Virus record (IMG/VR): IMGVR_UViG_3300034095_002552
Span: 1-64,000 of that record
From: a virus
Strand: one strand, 5' to 3'
DNA: 64,000 nucleotides
The position numbers and the translations under genes are program-made. The notes beneath the pieces were generated by a model. That model was not told the origin of the DNA. It searched no databases and was given only the letters and a program-made list of their open reading frames with translations. This document shows positions 49,966 through 58,192 of this stretch, one piece after another. Position 1 is the stretch's first letter. Every line of letters starts with the position of its first letter.

Positions 49966-50585
49966 TTGTATGTTGTCTCAATAAAAGGAATCAATTGATC
50001 TCTAATTTTATAATGAAGATCGACTATTTCTTTATCATTTATAAGAAAATAATCATAATATTTAATTTCTTCTGGTGCATTTGGGGCATTGCTGTTTATT
50101 GGGCCTTCTTTTTGTGTGGCCACACACCATTCAAGCAAAGGCCTTAATTGTGCTTCAGATGGATTTAGATCATTGTTTAAAAAGTTTGGGCGATACAAAA
50201 GAACATTAATTCCTTCTCTCTTCCTAATATTCTTAGCTTCATTGTAATACCTACAATCAGAAATTATCAACTGTTTAGATGAGTCTCTGAGTGCAATGTC
50301 GATCCAAATATCTTCTACTATTTGCCTAAATCCATCACCTACGAATTGTAATCCTTTTCTTATATTCATCAGCATATTTGGTGGAGGAGCATCAATTCTT
50401 TTCCATTTCTCTAAAAAAGCTCGGTCAACATTAAACGCATTGCAAAAAGTATTTTTTACAGCGTCTGCAAAACCGCATCTTTCCCATTGCCCAAGCGTAT
50501 CCACCCTATTTAGCTCCATTGCCAAATAATCAGCAGCAGTATCCTTGCCCATGGCCAATTGTGAAGCAAATCCTACAATTCTCAT
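49956..50585 (-). CDS. Deoxynucleoside monophosphate kinase, T4 gp1-like
   Basis: The 209-residue protein has a P-loop (GFASQLAMGKDTAADYL, residues 4-20) and IISDCRYYNEAKNIRKREG, which is the conserved core of T4 gp1 and related dNMP kinases. These phosphorylate dNMPs, including modified ones. AAGGT lies in front of the ATG. A TATAAATA box lies about 23 bp upstream. It precedes the cupin gene. Confidence 0.75.
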   Translation of the reverse strand: MRIVGFASQLAMGKDTAADYLAMELNRVDTLGQWERCGFADAVKNTFCNAFNVDRAFLEKWKRIDAPPPNMLMNIRKGLQFVGDGFRQIVEDIWIDIALRDSSKQLIISDCRYYNEAKNIRKREGINVLLYRPNFLNNDLNPSEAQLRPLLEWCVATQKEGPINSNAPNAPEEIKYYDYFLINDKEIVDLHYKIRDQLIPFIETTYKCQ

Positions 50586-50607
50586 AATTGCTTACCTTTA
50601 AGGAAAT

Positions 50608-50615
50608 TATTTATA
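50608..50615 (-). promoter_or_regulatory. TATAAATA late-promoter-like box
   Basis: On the minus strand this reads GATTTATAAATAATTTCC, an exact T4 late -10 box 23 bp before the dNMP kinase ATG. The spacing suits a short leader with AAAGGT inside. A late promoter for an early-type gene would be odd, so this may be coincidental. Confidence 0.45.
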
Positions 50616-50696
50616 AATCTATTTGTAACACAAATTGATCTTCCAATCAATCTGTTTTTCCATGATAATTAAACTTATAATTTTATAAGAAATACC

Positions 50697-50957
50697 ATGA
50701 AGAAAAAAATAGAACCAATTTGTAAAAACTGTCTCCTTTATAATTCTGAAAAAAAGGAATGTAAAGTTGCAATATTAGCCTCTGGAAAAGAGTATCATAT
50801 GCCAGTAGAGCTAAATGATCGTTGTCACATGGATGAACTTGGAATTGAAGTGCAACAAGTAAGATGGTGGACAGAAGACAAAGATGGGAAACCAGTAAAT
50901 GGCAATGGTGTTGTAAAAATAGAATATCCAGAAAATTTTTTTGGCAAGAAGGATTAG
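50697..50957 (+). CDS. Cys-rich conserved small protein
   Basis: The 86-residue protein has ICKNCLLYNSEKKECKVAIL at its start and ELNDRCHMDELGIEVQQVRW further on: three clustered cysteines plus a later Cys-His pair that could bind zinc or iron. I have seen similar small phage proteins, but no function is known. It is followed five bases later by the Gly/Cys-rich gene. Confidence 0.5.
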   Translation: MKKKIEPICKNCLLYNSEKKECKVAILASGKEYHMPVELNDRCHMDELGIEVQQVRWWTEDKDGKPVNGNGVVKIEYPENFFGKKD

Positions 50958-50962
50958 TCTAG

Positions 50963-51667
50963 ATGGCAAATCCATGCTGTGGATATTTTGTAAATGGTGT
51001 GCCAGGCGATGGGTGCGGATGCCCTTGTTCTAAAATATGTCCGCCTCCAAATTGTCCATCAATAAAATTTTCATTTGAAATAGGAACAAGTTATTCAGTT
51101 CCGGTTCCAGCAGGTTGCAAATGTGAGCCGCCACCATCAGCATTCAAAATTGATGATGCCAATTGGGAGACTGTGAAGCACGAAAACAATCTTGTTCCAT
51201 TCCCTTCATTTGATTTCAAATTTAATACCAAAGAAGAAAAAGATAATAATGATGATGAAGAATATGTTTTTTCATTAGCAGAAAACTGCTCAATACCTTG
51301 TAGTAAAATTGATGTCATAATTACAACTACCGCTTGTGGTTTTGAACTCCTCGGTTCGTTTGCAGTTAGGGCGGTTGGAGGTGGTATAGTTTCAGCGACT
51401 TATAGCGGTGGTGGCGATTGTTCTTTTGTAGTTAAAGTAAATGGCGGTGGATCAAGTGCATTTGTGGAAGATGGTGGTGGAATATCAGTAGAATTAGTTT
51501 CAACCAACCCATGTTGCTCTATTTGCCTTATAGATGTCTCATGTCCATCAATACCAGCTTCTATGCGAAGTCTTCTCTATAGAGCAAATCACATTTTAAA
51601 GGGAACAAAAACATATTTAAATAAATTTAAACTTAAAGAAAAGATTCGAAGATTAAAGAGAAGATAA
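50963..51667 (+). CDS. Gly/Cys-rich hypothetical protein with basic tail
   Basis: The 234-residue protein opens with clustered cysteines (NPCCGYFVNGVPGDGCGCPC). It then has a beta-rich Gly-Ser middle (GGGIVSATYSGGGDCSFVVK) and a strongly basic C-terminus (KEKIRRLKRR). Such mixtures occur in virion decoration proteins. Not recognised. It overlaps the convergent helicase gene by 15 bp. Confidence 0.4.
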   Translation: MANPCCGYFVNGVPGDGCGCPCSKICPPPNCPSIKFSFEIGTSYSVPVPAGCKCEPPPSAFKIDDANWETVKHENNLVPFPSFDFKFNTKEEKDNNDDEEYVFSLAENCSIPCSKIDVIITTTACGFELLGSFAVRAVGGGIVSATYSGGGDCSFVVKVNGGGSSAFVEDGGGISVELVSTNPCCSICLIDVSCPSIPASMRSLLYRANHILKGTKTYLNKFKLKEKIRRLKRR

Positions 51668-53677
51668 TTTCATTGCCTGTTTTTTTATTTCCGTAATATA
51701 CTCTTCCTTCATATTCAAAATTCCCTTAAGCTTTTTGTCATCCATTTCCGCAATAGACTCAATATTTTTAAATCCCATGTCAAAAAGTTTCTTAGCTCTC
51801 ACCTTTCCAATATTTGGAAGCTGACATAATTCAACTAGGTACGCTGGCACCCCATAAGCTATTCTTTTTTGCAAATCTTTAAAAAACGACTCTTGTTTCC
51901 ACTTTCCACTCATTGAGTCTATTACCGACAATATTTGCCCAATCCTTTCGAAATTTAACTGTAGCCCTCTTTGGTATCCAGCCAATGCTGTAGAATTGTA
52001 CCCATTCAATAGATTGTGGTAACAATAAACAGATTTTTTAACACCCTCTGTCAAATACTTGTAATCATCCTTAAGTTCTCTTTGTAATTTCTGATCAAAC
52101 ATTTGCATTTCTTTTTTTTCAGAAGAATTAACAATGTTGATTCTATTTGAGTCGATCTTAGATAACGCACAAGCCAAATGAATGTCATTTTCTTGGTTTT
52201 TTTTCAGAAAAAGAAAATAAAAGTTTTTTCTTAAATCCGCAACATCAAATGGAGAAAAATAAAATATACTGGATATTTTTCCAATGCTTGAGGCAACAAA
52301 TTTACCATCTTCTTCATATATTATTTCTTTTTTTATAAGTTCTTCTAACAATTCATTTAAATATGTTGAATTTAAATTTCTATTTTGAAAATAAGCCAAA
52401 GATCTTTCATACCAAATTTTAATTTCTTCGATATTTCCAATATATTCATGATGAATCTCGCTAACCAAGTGAAAGGCTAGATTTCTTGGATTTTCAATAA
52501 GCTTTGAAGTTATTTTTTGAGGAATCCCCAACCTATCTCTATATTTTTTGGCTTCTGAATTTGGCAACAACACATAGGCATCCCCTCTTGGATCAATTCC
52601 CAACCTTCCAGATCTACCAACCATTTGTGTGACATTATATGTTTCCACTTCGTCTTTTCCACGATGCACACCAAGAATAATCACCCTTCTTGCTGGGAGA
52701 TTACAGCCCCAAGCCAATGTTGGAGTTGCAACTATTACTCTTAAATCGTTTCCATTTTTAAATCTTTTTTCGAGATCAATTCTACTTTCTTTATTCAGAT
52801 CGGCATTGTGAAATTCAACACTAATTTTATTCGACTTTAAAACATTTTTCATTTGCTCACCTGTTCTTTTTGTGTGAGCAAATATAAGAAATTTATCTTC
52901 TGGATAATCATTCACAATATCCATGGCTTTTTCTATTTTGTTGTTTTCCACAGAATCGTATGTGTACGCCTCATCATCATAATTTTCATAGTGTAGCCCC
53001 AAAGGAACAGGCCTATACTCTGAATTTAAAACATAAGTTTCTTTTTTGTTGAGTGAATATGATAGCCATTCTGCTATCTGATTAACATTTGGCATAGTGG
53101 CAGATAAAAGAATAATTCTACAATTTGGATTTATTTCCGTAAATTTCATCAATCCAACTTCAAGATGCTCTCCCCTGCCTGGAACAGTCAAAAGATGACA
53201 TTCGTCAATTACTAAAGTTCCGATATCTTTTAGATAATCACTTTTCTCAGAATTTATATTTCTTGCCCTATGATTGAGCATTTCTGAAGTCATTATTATC
53301 AAATTAGATTCATTTAATTCTTTCTGTCTAGCTGGTGTAATTCGGTAATCGCCTGTGCAAATAGATATGTTTATGTCGTGAAAATGGTAATTTGGGTCTG
53401 TCCATTGATCTATTTTTTCTTGTGCTAATGCTCTAAGAGGAGCAAGAAACATTCCTTTGCCACCTCGTTTTCTAATTTCGTGAGCAAGAAACATTTCTGC
53501 GACAACGGTTTTTCCCGCACTTGTTTTGGCAGCAATTAAAACATTTATATCTTTATCGTAAATTTCAAATATCCTACTTTGAACTGGGTTGAAATTCTCA
53601 AATTCCCAAGATGCCAATGAATATTTATTTGTATTTACCAAATCATTTTGATCTAATATTTCGATAATTGGTGGCAT
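51653..53677 (-). CDS. Ski2/Hel308-like SF2 helicase
   Basis: The 674-residue protein has AAKTSAGKTVVAEMF (Walker A, about residues 49-57), APLRALAQEK (Ia), VIDECHLL (DECH, motif II), LLSATMPN (motif III), VATPTLAWGCNLPARRVI (motif V), and QMVGRSGRLG (motif VI). A winged-helix region and a C-terminal helix-hairpin-helix-like PNIGKVRAKKLFDMGFKNI complete the Hel308 layout. Hel308 unwinds forked or recombining DNA and is typical of archaea and eukaryotes; T4 instead uses UvsW. It starts immediately after the HNH gene stop, so the two are coupled. Confidence 0.85.
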   Translation of the reverse strand: MPPIIEILDQNDLVNTNKYSLASWEFENFNPVQSRIFEIYDKDINVLIAAKTSAGKTVVAEMFLAHEIRKRGGKGMFLAPLRALAQEKIDQWTDPNYHFHDINISICTGDYRITPARQKELNESNLIIMTSEMLNHRARNINSEKSDYLKDIGTLVIDECHLLTVPGRGEHLEVGLMKFTEINPNCRIILLSATMPNVNQIAEWLSYSLNKKETYVLNSEYRPVPLGLHYENYDDEAYTYDSVENNKIEKAMDIVNDYPEDKFLIFAHTKRTGEQMKNVLKSNKISVEFHNADLNKESRIDLEKRFKNGNDLRVIVATPTLAWGCNLPARRVIILGVHRGKDEVETYNVTQMVGRSGRLGIDPRGDAYVLLPNSEAKKYRDRLGIPQKITSKLIENPRNLAFHLVSEIHHEYIGNIEEIKIWYERSLAYFQNRNLNSTYLNELLEELIKKEIIYEEDGKFVASSIGKISSIFYFSPFDVADLRKNFYFLFLKKNQENDIHLACALSKIDSNRINIVNSSEKKEMQMFDQKLQRELKDDYKYLTEGVKKSVYCYHNLLNGYNSTALAGYQRGLQLNFERIGQILSVIDSMSGKWKQESFFKDLQKRIAYGVPAYLVELCQLPNIGKVRAKKLFDMGFKNIESIAEMDDKKLKGILNMKEEYITEIKKQAMKLSSL

Positions 53678-54133
53678 TTATTCCTCTAGTCTTTTATTCC
53701 AAATGTGATTAATTTCAGTGCCTATAGACTTCATTTCATTTTCAGAAAAGAAATTGCTTTTTATCTTATTGCAAATTAAGCAACAAAGAGCAATATTATC
53801 TAATGTATAGTCGCCATAATTGTCAATCCTGTCAATGCCTAATGACTCAACACCTAAGCCAATTTGAGATTTTATTTTGAACTTATGAATTTCTTTTTCT
53901 TTAAGTCCACAATAATGGCATTGTCTATCAGAGTTTCTCAACCATATTAAAAATTCTTCTTCTGAAATAAGAATTTCTGGGTTTCTTTTTCGTTTTCTTT
54001 TAAAATTAGAATTGTTTTTTAAATTTTTAAATTTTTGACAATCTTTGCAGACTAGCATTTTCCCAGAAGTGTACCGCAAATCAATATCTGTAGTATTACA
54101 TTTTTTGCATGCCCATAAATCACCTTGACTCAT
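53678..54133 (-). CDS. HNH endonuclease
   Basis: The 151-residue protein has CKKC and CKDC zinc knuckles, then CHYCGLKEKEI, a GIDRIDNYGDYTLDN stretch and CCLICNKIKSNFF, the HNH core. The TTG-starting extension is unlikely because GGAGG precedes the ATG at 54133. It may be a free-standing homing endonuclease. It is immediately upstream of the Hel308-like gene, whose ribosome site lies in its 3' end. Confidence 0.7.
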   Translation of the reverse strand: MSQGDLWACKKCNTTDIDLRYTSGKMLVCKDCQKFKNLKNNSNFKRKRKRNPEILISEEEFLIWLRNSDRQCHYCGLKEKEIHKFKIKSQIGLGVESLGIDRIDNYGDYTLDNIALCCLICNKIKSNFFSENEMKSIGTEINHIWNKRLEE

Positions 54134-54163
54134 TTTCCTCCACAAAAAATTTAAAATAAATCA

Positions 54164-54207
54164 GTCACGACAATAGAGGCTATTTTTTCGTCCTCTATTA
54201 TCGTGAC
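54164..54207 (-). terminator. Hairpin upstream of the HNH gene
   Basis: A 16-bp stem with one mismatch (GTCACGACAATAGAGG with CCTCTATTATCGTGAC) and a 12-nt loop lie between the stop of the 84-residue gene and the start of the HNH gene. A T run on the minus strand is present only weakly. Confidence 0.6.
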
Positions 54208-54217
54208 AATAAAATTA

Positions 54218-54472
54218 CTATCTATTTATTTCAAATCTTTTTTTATACTCTTTATTTACATGCTCATGCATAAAATCTAACATGTCATATAAATCTTTTG
54301 GAGAATTTGCTGTTCCTAGCCAACGATCCATTTCTTTATTATTACAAACATAATTAAGAACTTCTGAAAGATCGCCAGAATATCTAAAGTTAAGCCTACT
54401 ATGCAAAACCTTTAAATTCTCATCAGAAAGCCTGTAAAAATACTCTTTTAAAAACTGTTCCTGCTTCTTCAT
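54218..54472 (-). CDS. Hypothetical 84-residue protein
   Basis: Not recognised. It is helical and hydrophilic (KKQEQFLKEYFYRLSDENLK), with MDRWLGTANSPKDLYDMLDF in the second half. The start has GAGG about ten bases upstream. The start codon overlaps the divergent start at 54471 (CATG), so only one of the two may be used. Confidence 0.4.
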   Translation of the reverse strand: MKKQEQFLKEYFYRLSDENLKVLHSRLNFRYSGDLSEVLNYVCNNKEMDRWLGTANSPKDLYDMLDFMHEHVNKEYKKRFEINR

Positions 54473-54830
54473 GGATAAACCTCAAATGGAAATTAAAAAT
54501 ATATTTAACAAACAAAAATTTGAAGAACTACTTGTCACAAAATGGACACATTTTTTAGATGGTTCCAATTTAATAAAAGTAATAAATGATCTTGTGTTAC
54601 AAAACAAACATAATTTTGAACTTATTCCAAACACAAGTTATAAAAAAAAAGGCACACAAATTATGATCTCAAGATTCCAAAATACAGAACATGGATTTAT
54701 AATTTGGATCGACTTTTTAGTTCCTTTGCAAAACGAACAAGTTGCCATAGGAACAACCGAAATGTTCCTACTATCTAATGGTATTTTAAGTCATTCAAAA
54801 ACTTTAGGCAATATATATAATTATAATTAA
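54471..54830 (+). CDS. Hypothetical 119-residue protein
   Basis: Not recognised. It has a basic helical start (MEIKNIFNKQKFEELL), then KKGTQIMISRFQ and HGFIIWIDFLVPLQN, an alpha/beta layout. The ATG at 54471 overlaps the divergent start; the ATG at 54486 is a possible alternative. No clear ribosome site. It converges with the gene ending at 54827. Confidence 0.4.
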   Translation: MDKPQMEIKNIFNKQKFEELLVTKWTHFLDGSNLIKVINDLVLQNKHNFELIPNTSYKKKGTQIMISRFQNTEHGFIIWIDFLVPLQNEQVAIGTTEMFLLSNGILSHSKTLGNIYNYN

Positions 54831-55126
54831 ACTACATCTAATCGCCTAACTTGTTCGCCATCTTGATTTATAAAACTATCATCTAAAATTAACGCATTTT
54901 TTTCATCTGCAAATCTAAGCCCAAGATTAAAAGAATCTAGACAAGCAGTTCTATCGTCACGAGATGCCATAACCCAACAATAATTATCTTTTTTTATAAA
55001 TTTTCCACTTTGGCTTTCTTGTGTTATCCCAATTTCTAAAGTGACATTATCTGGCAAAAAAATTTCTATTTGCCCATGTTTCAATAAATGCTCTACAATT
55101 AAACACTGTATTTTGTTTTTACTCAT
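54827..55126 (-). CDS. Hypothetical 99-residue protein
   Basis: Not recognised. It is beta-rich (QIEIFLPDNVTLEIGITQES, CWVMASRDD) and ends in an acidic, hydrophilic tail. The start at 55126 is supported by GAGGT; the longer frame adds a hydrophobic non-coding-looking leader. It lies 23 bp after the next upstream minus-strand gene. Confidence 0.4.
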   Translation of the reverse strand: MSKNKIQCLIVEHLLKHGQIEIFLPDNVTLEIGITQESQSGKFIKKDNYCWVMASRDDRTACLDSFNLGLRFADEKNALILDDSFINQDGEQVRRLDVV

Positions 55127-55148
55127 AATAACCTCGCATAAAAATATT

Positions 55149-55619
55149 TTAAATAAAAAAAACTTTATTCGGAGGAACATAGAAATATTTCATATCATCA
55201 TAAAACCCATGCTTCCAATCACCTTGATCTTTATATGGATTAGAGATTACGCTTTCTTGTTTGTCTAAATACACAGTCCAACAGTAAATTTTTCGATTTT
55301 CTTTATAAGTCTCTACCAATGATAATTCTTTATTTCCAAGAAATCTTTTTGCAAATTTACAAATTACTGGCAATGGTAAATATGTACTATAATCACCATA
55401 AAGCTGTAATAAATCTAAATAGTATTTACCATAATCACACCTTTGATAATGTGCGATTAAAGAATAACCATCTACAATAAAAATTCTTGTTTTAAAAATT
55501 AAAAGATCATCATTTTGTAAACTTAAAGTGCAAATCGGATAGTTGTATGGAACTAAAATTTTTGCTAAATTTTTTAGTTCTTTTATTGACTTATCGATAT
55601 TTTTACTATGATCTGACAT
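55149..55619 (-). CDS. Hypothetical 156-residue protein
   Basis: Not recognised. It is aromatic and helical (SIKELKNLAKILVPYNYPIC, YYLDLLQLYGDYSTYLPLPV), with a YCWTVYLDKQES segment. It shares the strand with the amidoligase gene, which lies 37 bp upstream, and is followed by the 99-residue gene. No motif is seen. Confidence 0.4.
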   Translation of the reverse strand: MSDHSKNIDKSIKELKNLAKILVPYNYPICTLSLQNDDLLIFKTRIFIVDGYSLIAHYQRCDYGKYYLDLLQLYGDYSTYLPLPVICKFAKRFLGNKELSLVETYKENRKIYCWTVYLDKQESVISNPYKDQGDWKHGFYDDMKYFYVPPNKVFFI

Positions 55620-55655
55620 ATTATTCTACCTTTTCTATGTCTACTCTATGTATTG

Positions 55656-56669
55656 TTATTTTTTAAACTTCTCATGAAAAAAATCACAATTAAAAACATT
55701 ATGATTTGATGATCTTAATTTATCTAAAGTGTTTTCCATATTGAACTTACATTCACTACCAAAAATTCCACGATCAGCATTGGAAATATTCTGTTGAAGC
55801 CTAATATATAGCCAAAATCTAAGCTCTTTCATGCCTTCAGATAAATTTTTATCATCGTCTAAATGCAAAAATTGTAAAAACTCCTCAATGGTTAACCAAG
55901 AATAACTAGAAAAAGAATCACCATCTTTATAATCACAAGGCAATTTTCTTTCTAGCGAACATTTTATAAAATGTAAAATCAATAAAATATAGTTTTTAGC
56001 ATTAAAATAACTAATGCAACATGATGAATCCATAATTCTAAATTCAATTGTATTTCTTTTTCTGTTAACCATGTGGTAAGTGTTTAAAGTAAAATACTTA
56101 TGCTTTCCAAGCTGATTAATTAAATATCCACTATCATGCATTTCATTTTTAACACTTTCAACAATCGATGTAAAAGACAACATTTGGCAATATTTGCTTT
56201 TTCTTCTTTTAATTGGAACTATATCCATAAAAACATTTTCGCATTTAATCCACCACGAAATAATTGCACCTAAATCATCTTTTTTCAAATCATTTACATC
56301 AACATGAATATGAAAAGAACATCTTGAATCGGCTTGCACAAAATTATCAGTTGAAAATGAATTAACGACAGAGCAAACACTTTTGATTCCAGTCATACCT
56401 TTTAAAACTGGTGTGCATATTTCTATTCCACAACTACTATCTGGTTTTAATATCCAAGAGTCATTGTGGTGATTATTTTGCCATCGATGAATATCAACTT
56501 TGTTTTTAACCGTTTTTTGTACTAAATTTGCTATGTATCCTATGCCTTCTGGTAGGTTTCCGAATTCATATCCAGAAGGTCTATTCCTAAGATCGAAAGC
56601 GTTCAATTCAATCTCAACGCCAAATCTTCTTGAACTATCACATGATATTAAATTTCTGTTATTGTCCAC
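55656..56669 (-). CDS. Amidoligase-type enzyme (GTG start)
   Basis: The 337-residue protein has RFGVEIELNAFD near residue 15, WILKPDSSCGIEICTP (about residue 72), FHIHVDVNDLKKDDLG and RNTIEFRIMDSSCC, the conserved Glu/Asp/Arg set of glutamate-cysteine-ligase-fold amidoligases. These form amide bonds between carboxyl and amino groups using ATP and could modify a peptide or cell-wall precursor. The GTG start has GAGGG eight bases upstream. A stand-alone class II glutaminase elsewhere could supply ammonia. It lies before the 156-residue gene. Confidence 0.65.
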   Translation of the reverse strand: MDNNRNLISCDSSRRFGVEIELNAFDLRNRPSGYEFGNLPEGIGYIANLVQKTVKNKVDIHRWQNNHHNDSWILKPDSSCGIEICTPVLKGMTGIKSVCSVVNSFSTDNFVQADSRCSFHIHVDVNDLKKDDLGAIISWWIKCENVFMDIVPIKRRKSKYCQMLSFTSIVESVKNEMHDSGYLINQLGKHKYFTLNTYHMVNRKRNTIEFRIMDSSCCISYFNAKNYILLILHFIKCSLERKLPCDYKDGDSFSSYSWLTIEEFLQFLHLDDDKNLSEGMKELRFWLYIRLQQNISNADRGIFGSECKFNMENTLDKLRSSNHNVFNCDFFHEKFKK

Positions 56670-56691
56670 GCTTGGTTCCCTCGTTTATAAT

Positions 56692-56699
56692 TATAAATA
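56692..56699 (+). promoter_or_regulatory. TATAAATA late-promoter-like box
   Basis: The exact T4 late -10 consensus lies 26 bp before the ATG at 56725, with AAAGGAG between, so a transcript starting about seven bases downstream would carry a normal ribosome site. Confidence 0.55.
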
Positions 56700-56724
56700 A
56701 TATTCTATCCAAAGGAGAATAACG

Positions 56725-57156
56725 ATGAATTGTTTATTAGTAAAATTAAAAGACAAAAGAAAATTCCTTACAAGCAAAAACAATTTAGATCAACTAATTG
56801 AGTTTGCAAATACATTTAAAGCAGAATTATCATTAGTTGAAACCAATTGCAAAAATATAAAATCATTAGAGGAACTTGCTAATGATATTTGTGATACCAA
56901 TTGCAAACAAGAAGATTTTGATTATAAAGAAATTGAAAAAATTGCAAAAAAAAAATCAAACAAAATATTTGAACAAATGATAAAAGATCTAAAAAGCAAA
57001 AAAACAATTGATATTAGCAAAATAAAATGTGAATTTAGCAAACAAGGATTGGAAGAAAAAGAAATATCTGCACAAATACAAAAAGCCAAGAATTACATCA
57101 AAAAAATTGGGTTTACATTGAATAAAATCGATAAAAATAAGTATAAAATAAATTAA
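56725..57156 (+). CDS. Hypothetical Lys-rich 143-residue protein
   Basis: Not recognised. N-terminal NCLLVKLKDKRKFLTSKNNL, then FKAELSLVETNCKNIKSLEE, a compact alpha/beta-like region. The remainder is a Lys-rich helix (KIEKIAKKKSNKIFEQMIKD). AAAGGAG precedes the ATG. It converges with the sigma-70-like gene, eight bases apart. Confidence 0.45.
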   Translation: MNCLLVKLKDKRKFLTSKNNLDQLIEFANTFKAELSLVETNCKNIKSLEELANDICDTNCKQEDFDYKEIEKIAKKKSNKIFEQMIKDLKSKKTIDISKIKCEFSKQGLEEKEISAQIQKAKNYIKKIGFTLNKIDKNKYKIN

Positions 57157-57163
57157 ATAATTC

Positions 57164-58078
57164 TTATTTTAATAGAAAAACTTTATTTTCATCCATTAAA
57201 TCTTTTAGCTTTATCAATATAGAAGCTACAATTTGTCTAACTCTTTCTCTTGTTATTCCTAATTTTTTCCCAATATGTCTTAACGAATAATATTCTTTTT
57301 TACAATTGATTCCAAATTTCATGCAAATAATAAATCTTTGCCTTTTATTGCATCGCTTTAGCAAAGATTCCACACAATGATTTATGTGTTCCTTTTCGCA
57401 AAAATTACTCAAAGGATCTTCTATTACAGGATTAAGTTGTTCTGTCAATTGAATGCTTCTAAGCATTATGATAATCATTTGTAGATTTTTAGGATAAGTT
57501 CCAAAATCATTAATGTTTTCAATTTCTAATTCTTTTTCAATATTTTTCACATCATTAAAAGCAAGAGTTTGAAAAATTACAGTTGATATTTTTTGCAATT
57601 TTGAATAAACATTTGTCGGAACTTTAACAAAATATCTATTGTGAGATATGTATTTATAAATTCTTTTATAAATATGAAAAAGTACATAATAACTAAATTT
57701 AACATTCTTGCTTGCATCATAACCATTTATTGCCTCATAAATACCCAAAACACCTTCTTGAATGCAATCAGGCATTAAATCAACAGGGATATTTATTTTT
57801 TTTCCCATCCAATAAATCAATTTATAACAAGAAAAAACAAGTTTATCACAAGCCTTTATATCGCCATTTTTGGCACTTTTAACAAGATTCATTTGCTCTT
57901 GTGTTGTTAATTTTTTTTTAAAATTTTCTTGTTCTATTTTGTCGAATGTGAAGTCACGATAAAATTTAATACCATAATTTTTTTTTAAACTAAATTCAAA
58001 AAGTCTGTCTAATTTAGTTATTTTAAATTTTTGCCAATTTTTAAACGACTTGGTATTTCCCAATTTAACAGAACTCAT
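57164..58078 (-). CDS. Sigma-70 family factor, second sigma of the phage
   Basis: The 304-residue protein has sigma region 2 (LMPDCIQEGVLGIYEAINGY and KFSYYVLFHIYKRIYKYI) and a full region 4 helix-turn-helix (YSLRHIGKKLGITRERVRQI near the C-terminus), so it can bind both polymerase and a -35-type element. The gp55-like factor (20665) lacks region 4, so the two are different types. AGGAG precedes the ATG. It could control middle or accessory genes. Confidence 0.8.
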   Translation of the reverse strand: MSSVKLGNTKSFKNWQKFKITKLDRLFEFSLKKNYGIKFYRDFTFDKIEQENFKKKLTTQEQMNLVKSAKNGDIKACDKLVFSCYKLIYWMGKKINIPVDLMPDCIQEGVLGIYEAINGYDASKNVKFSYYVLFHIYKRIYKYISHNRYFVKVPTNVYSKLQKISTVIFQTLAFNDVKNIEKELEIENINDFGTYPKNLQMIIIMLRSIQLTEQLNPVIEDPLSNFCEKEHINHCVESLLKRCNKRQRFIICMKFGINCKKEYYSLRHIGKKLGITRERVRQIVASILIKLKDLMDENKVFLLK

Positions 58079-58135
58079 CAGCTACTCCTTAACTTGTATG
58101 ACAAATAATATTGATTAATTCATCAAAGTAAAGGC

Positions 58136-58171
58136 AAAAAAAAAGGAATTACCTAAATCAAAGGTAATTCC
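58136..58171 (-). terminator. Intrinsic terminator after UvsX
   Basis: On the minus strand, GGAATTACCT, a 7-nt loop and AGGTAATTCC form a perfect 10-bp stem followed by TTTTTTTTT, directly downstream of the recombinase stop. Confidence 0.9.
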
Positions 58172-58192
58172 CTTTTAAAGTTAAATTTAAAA

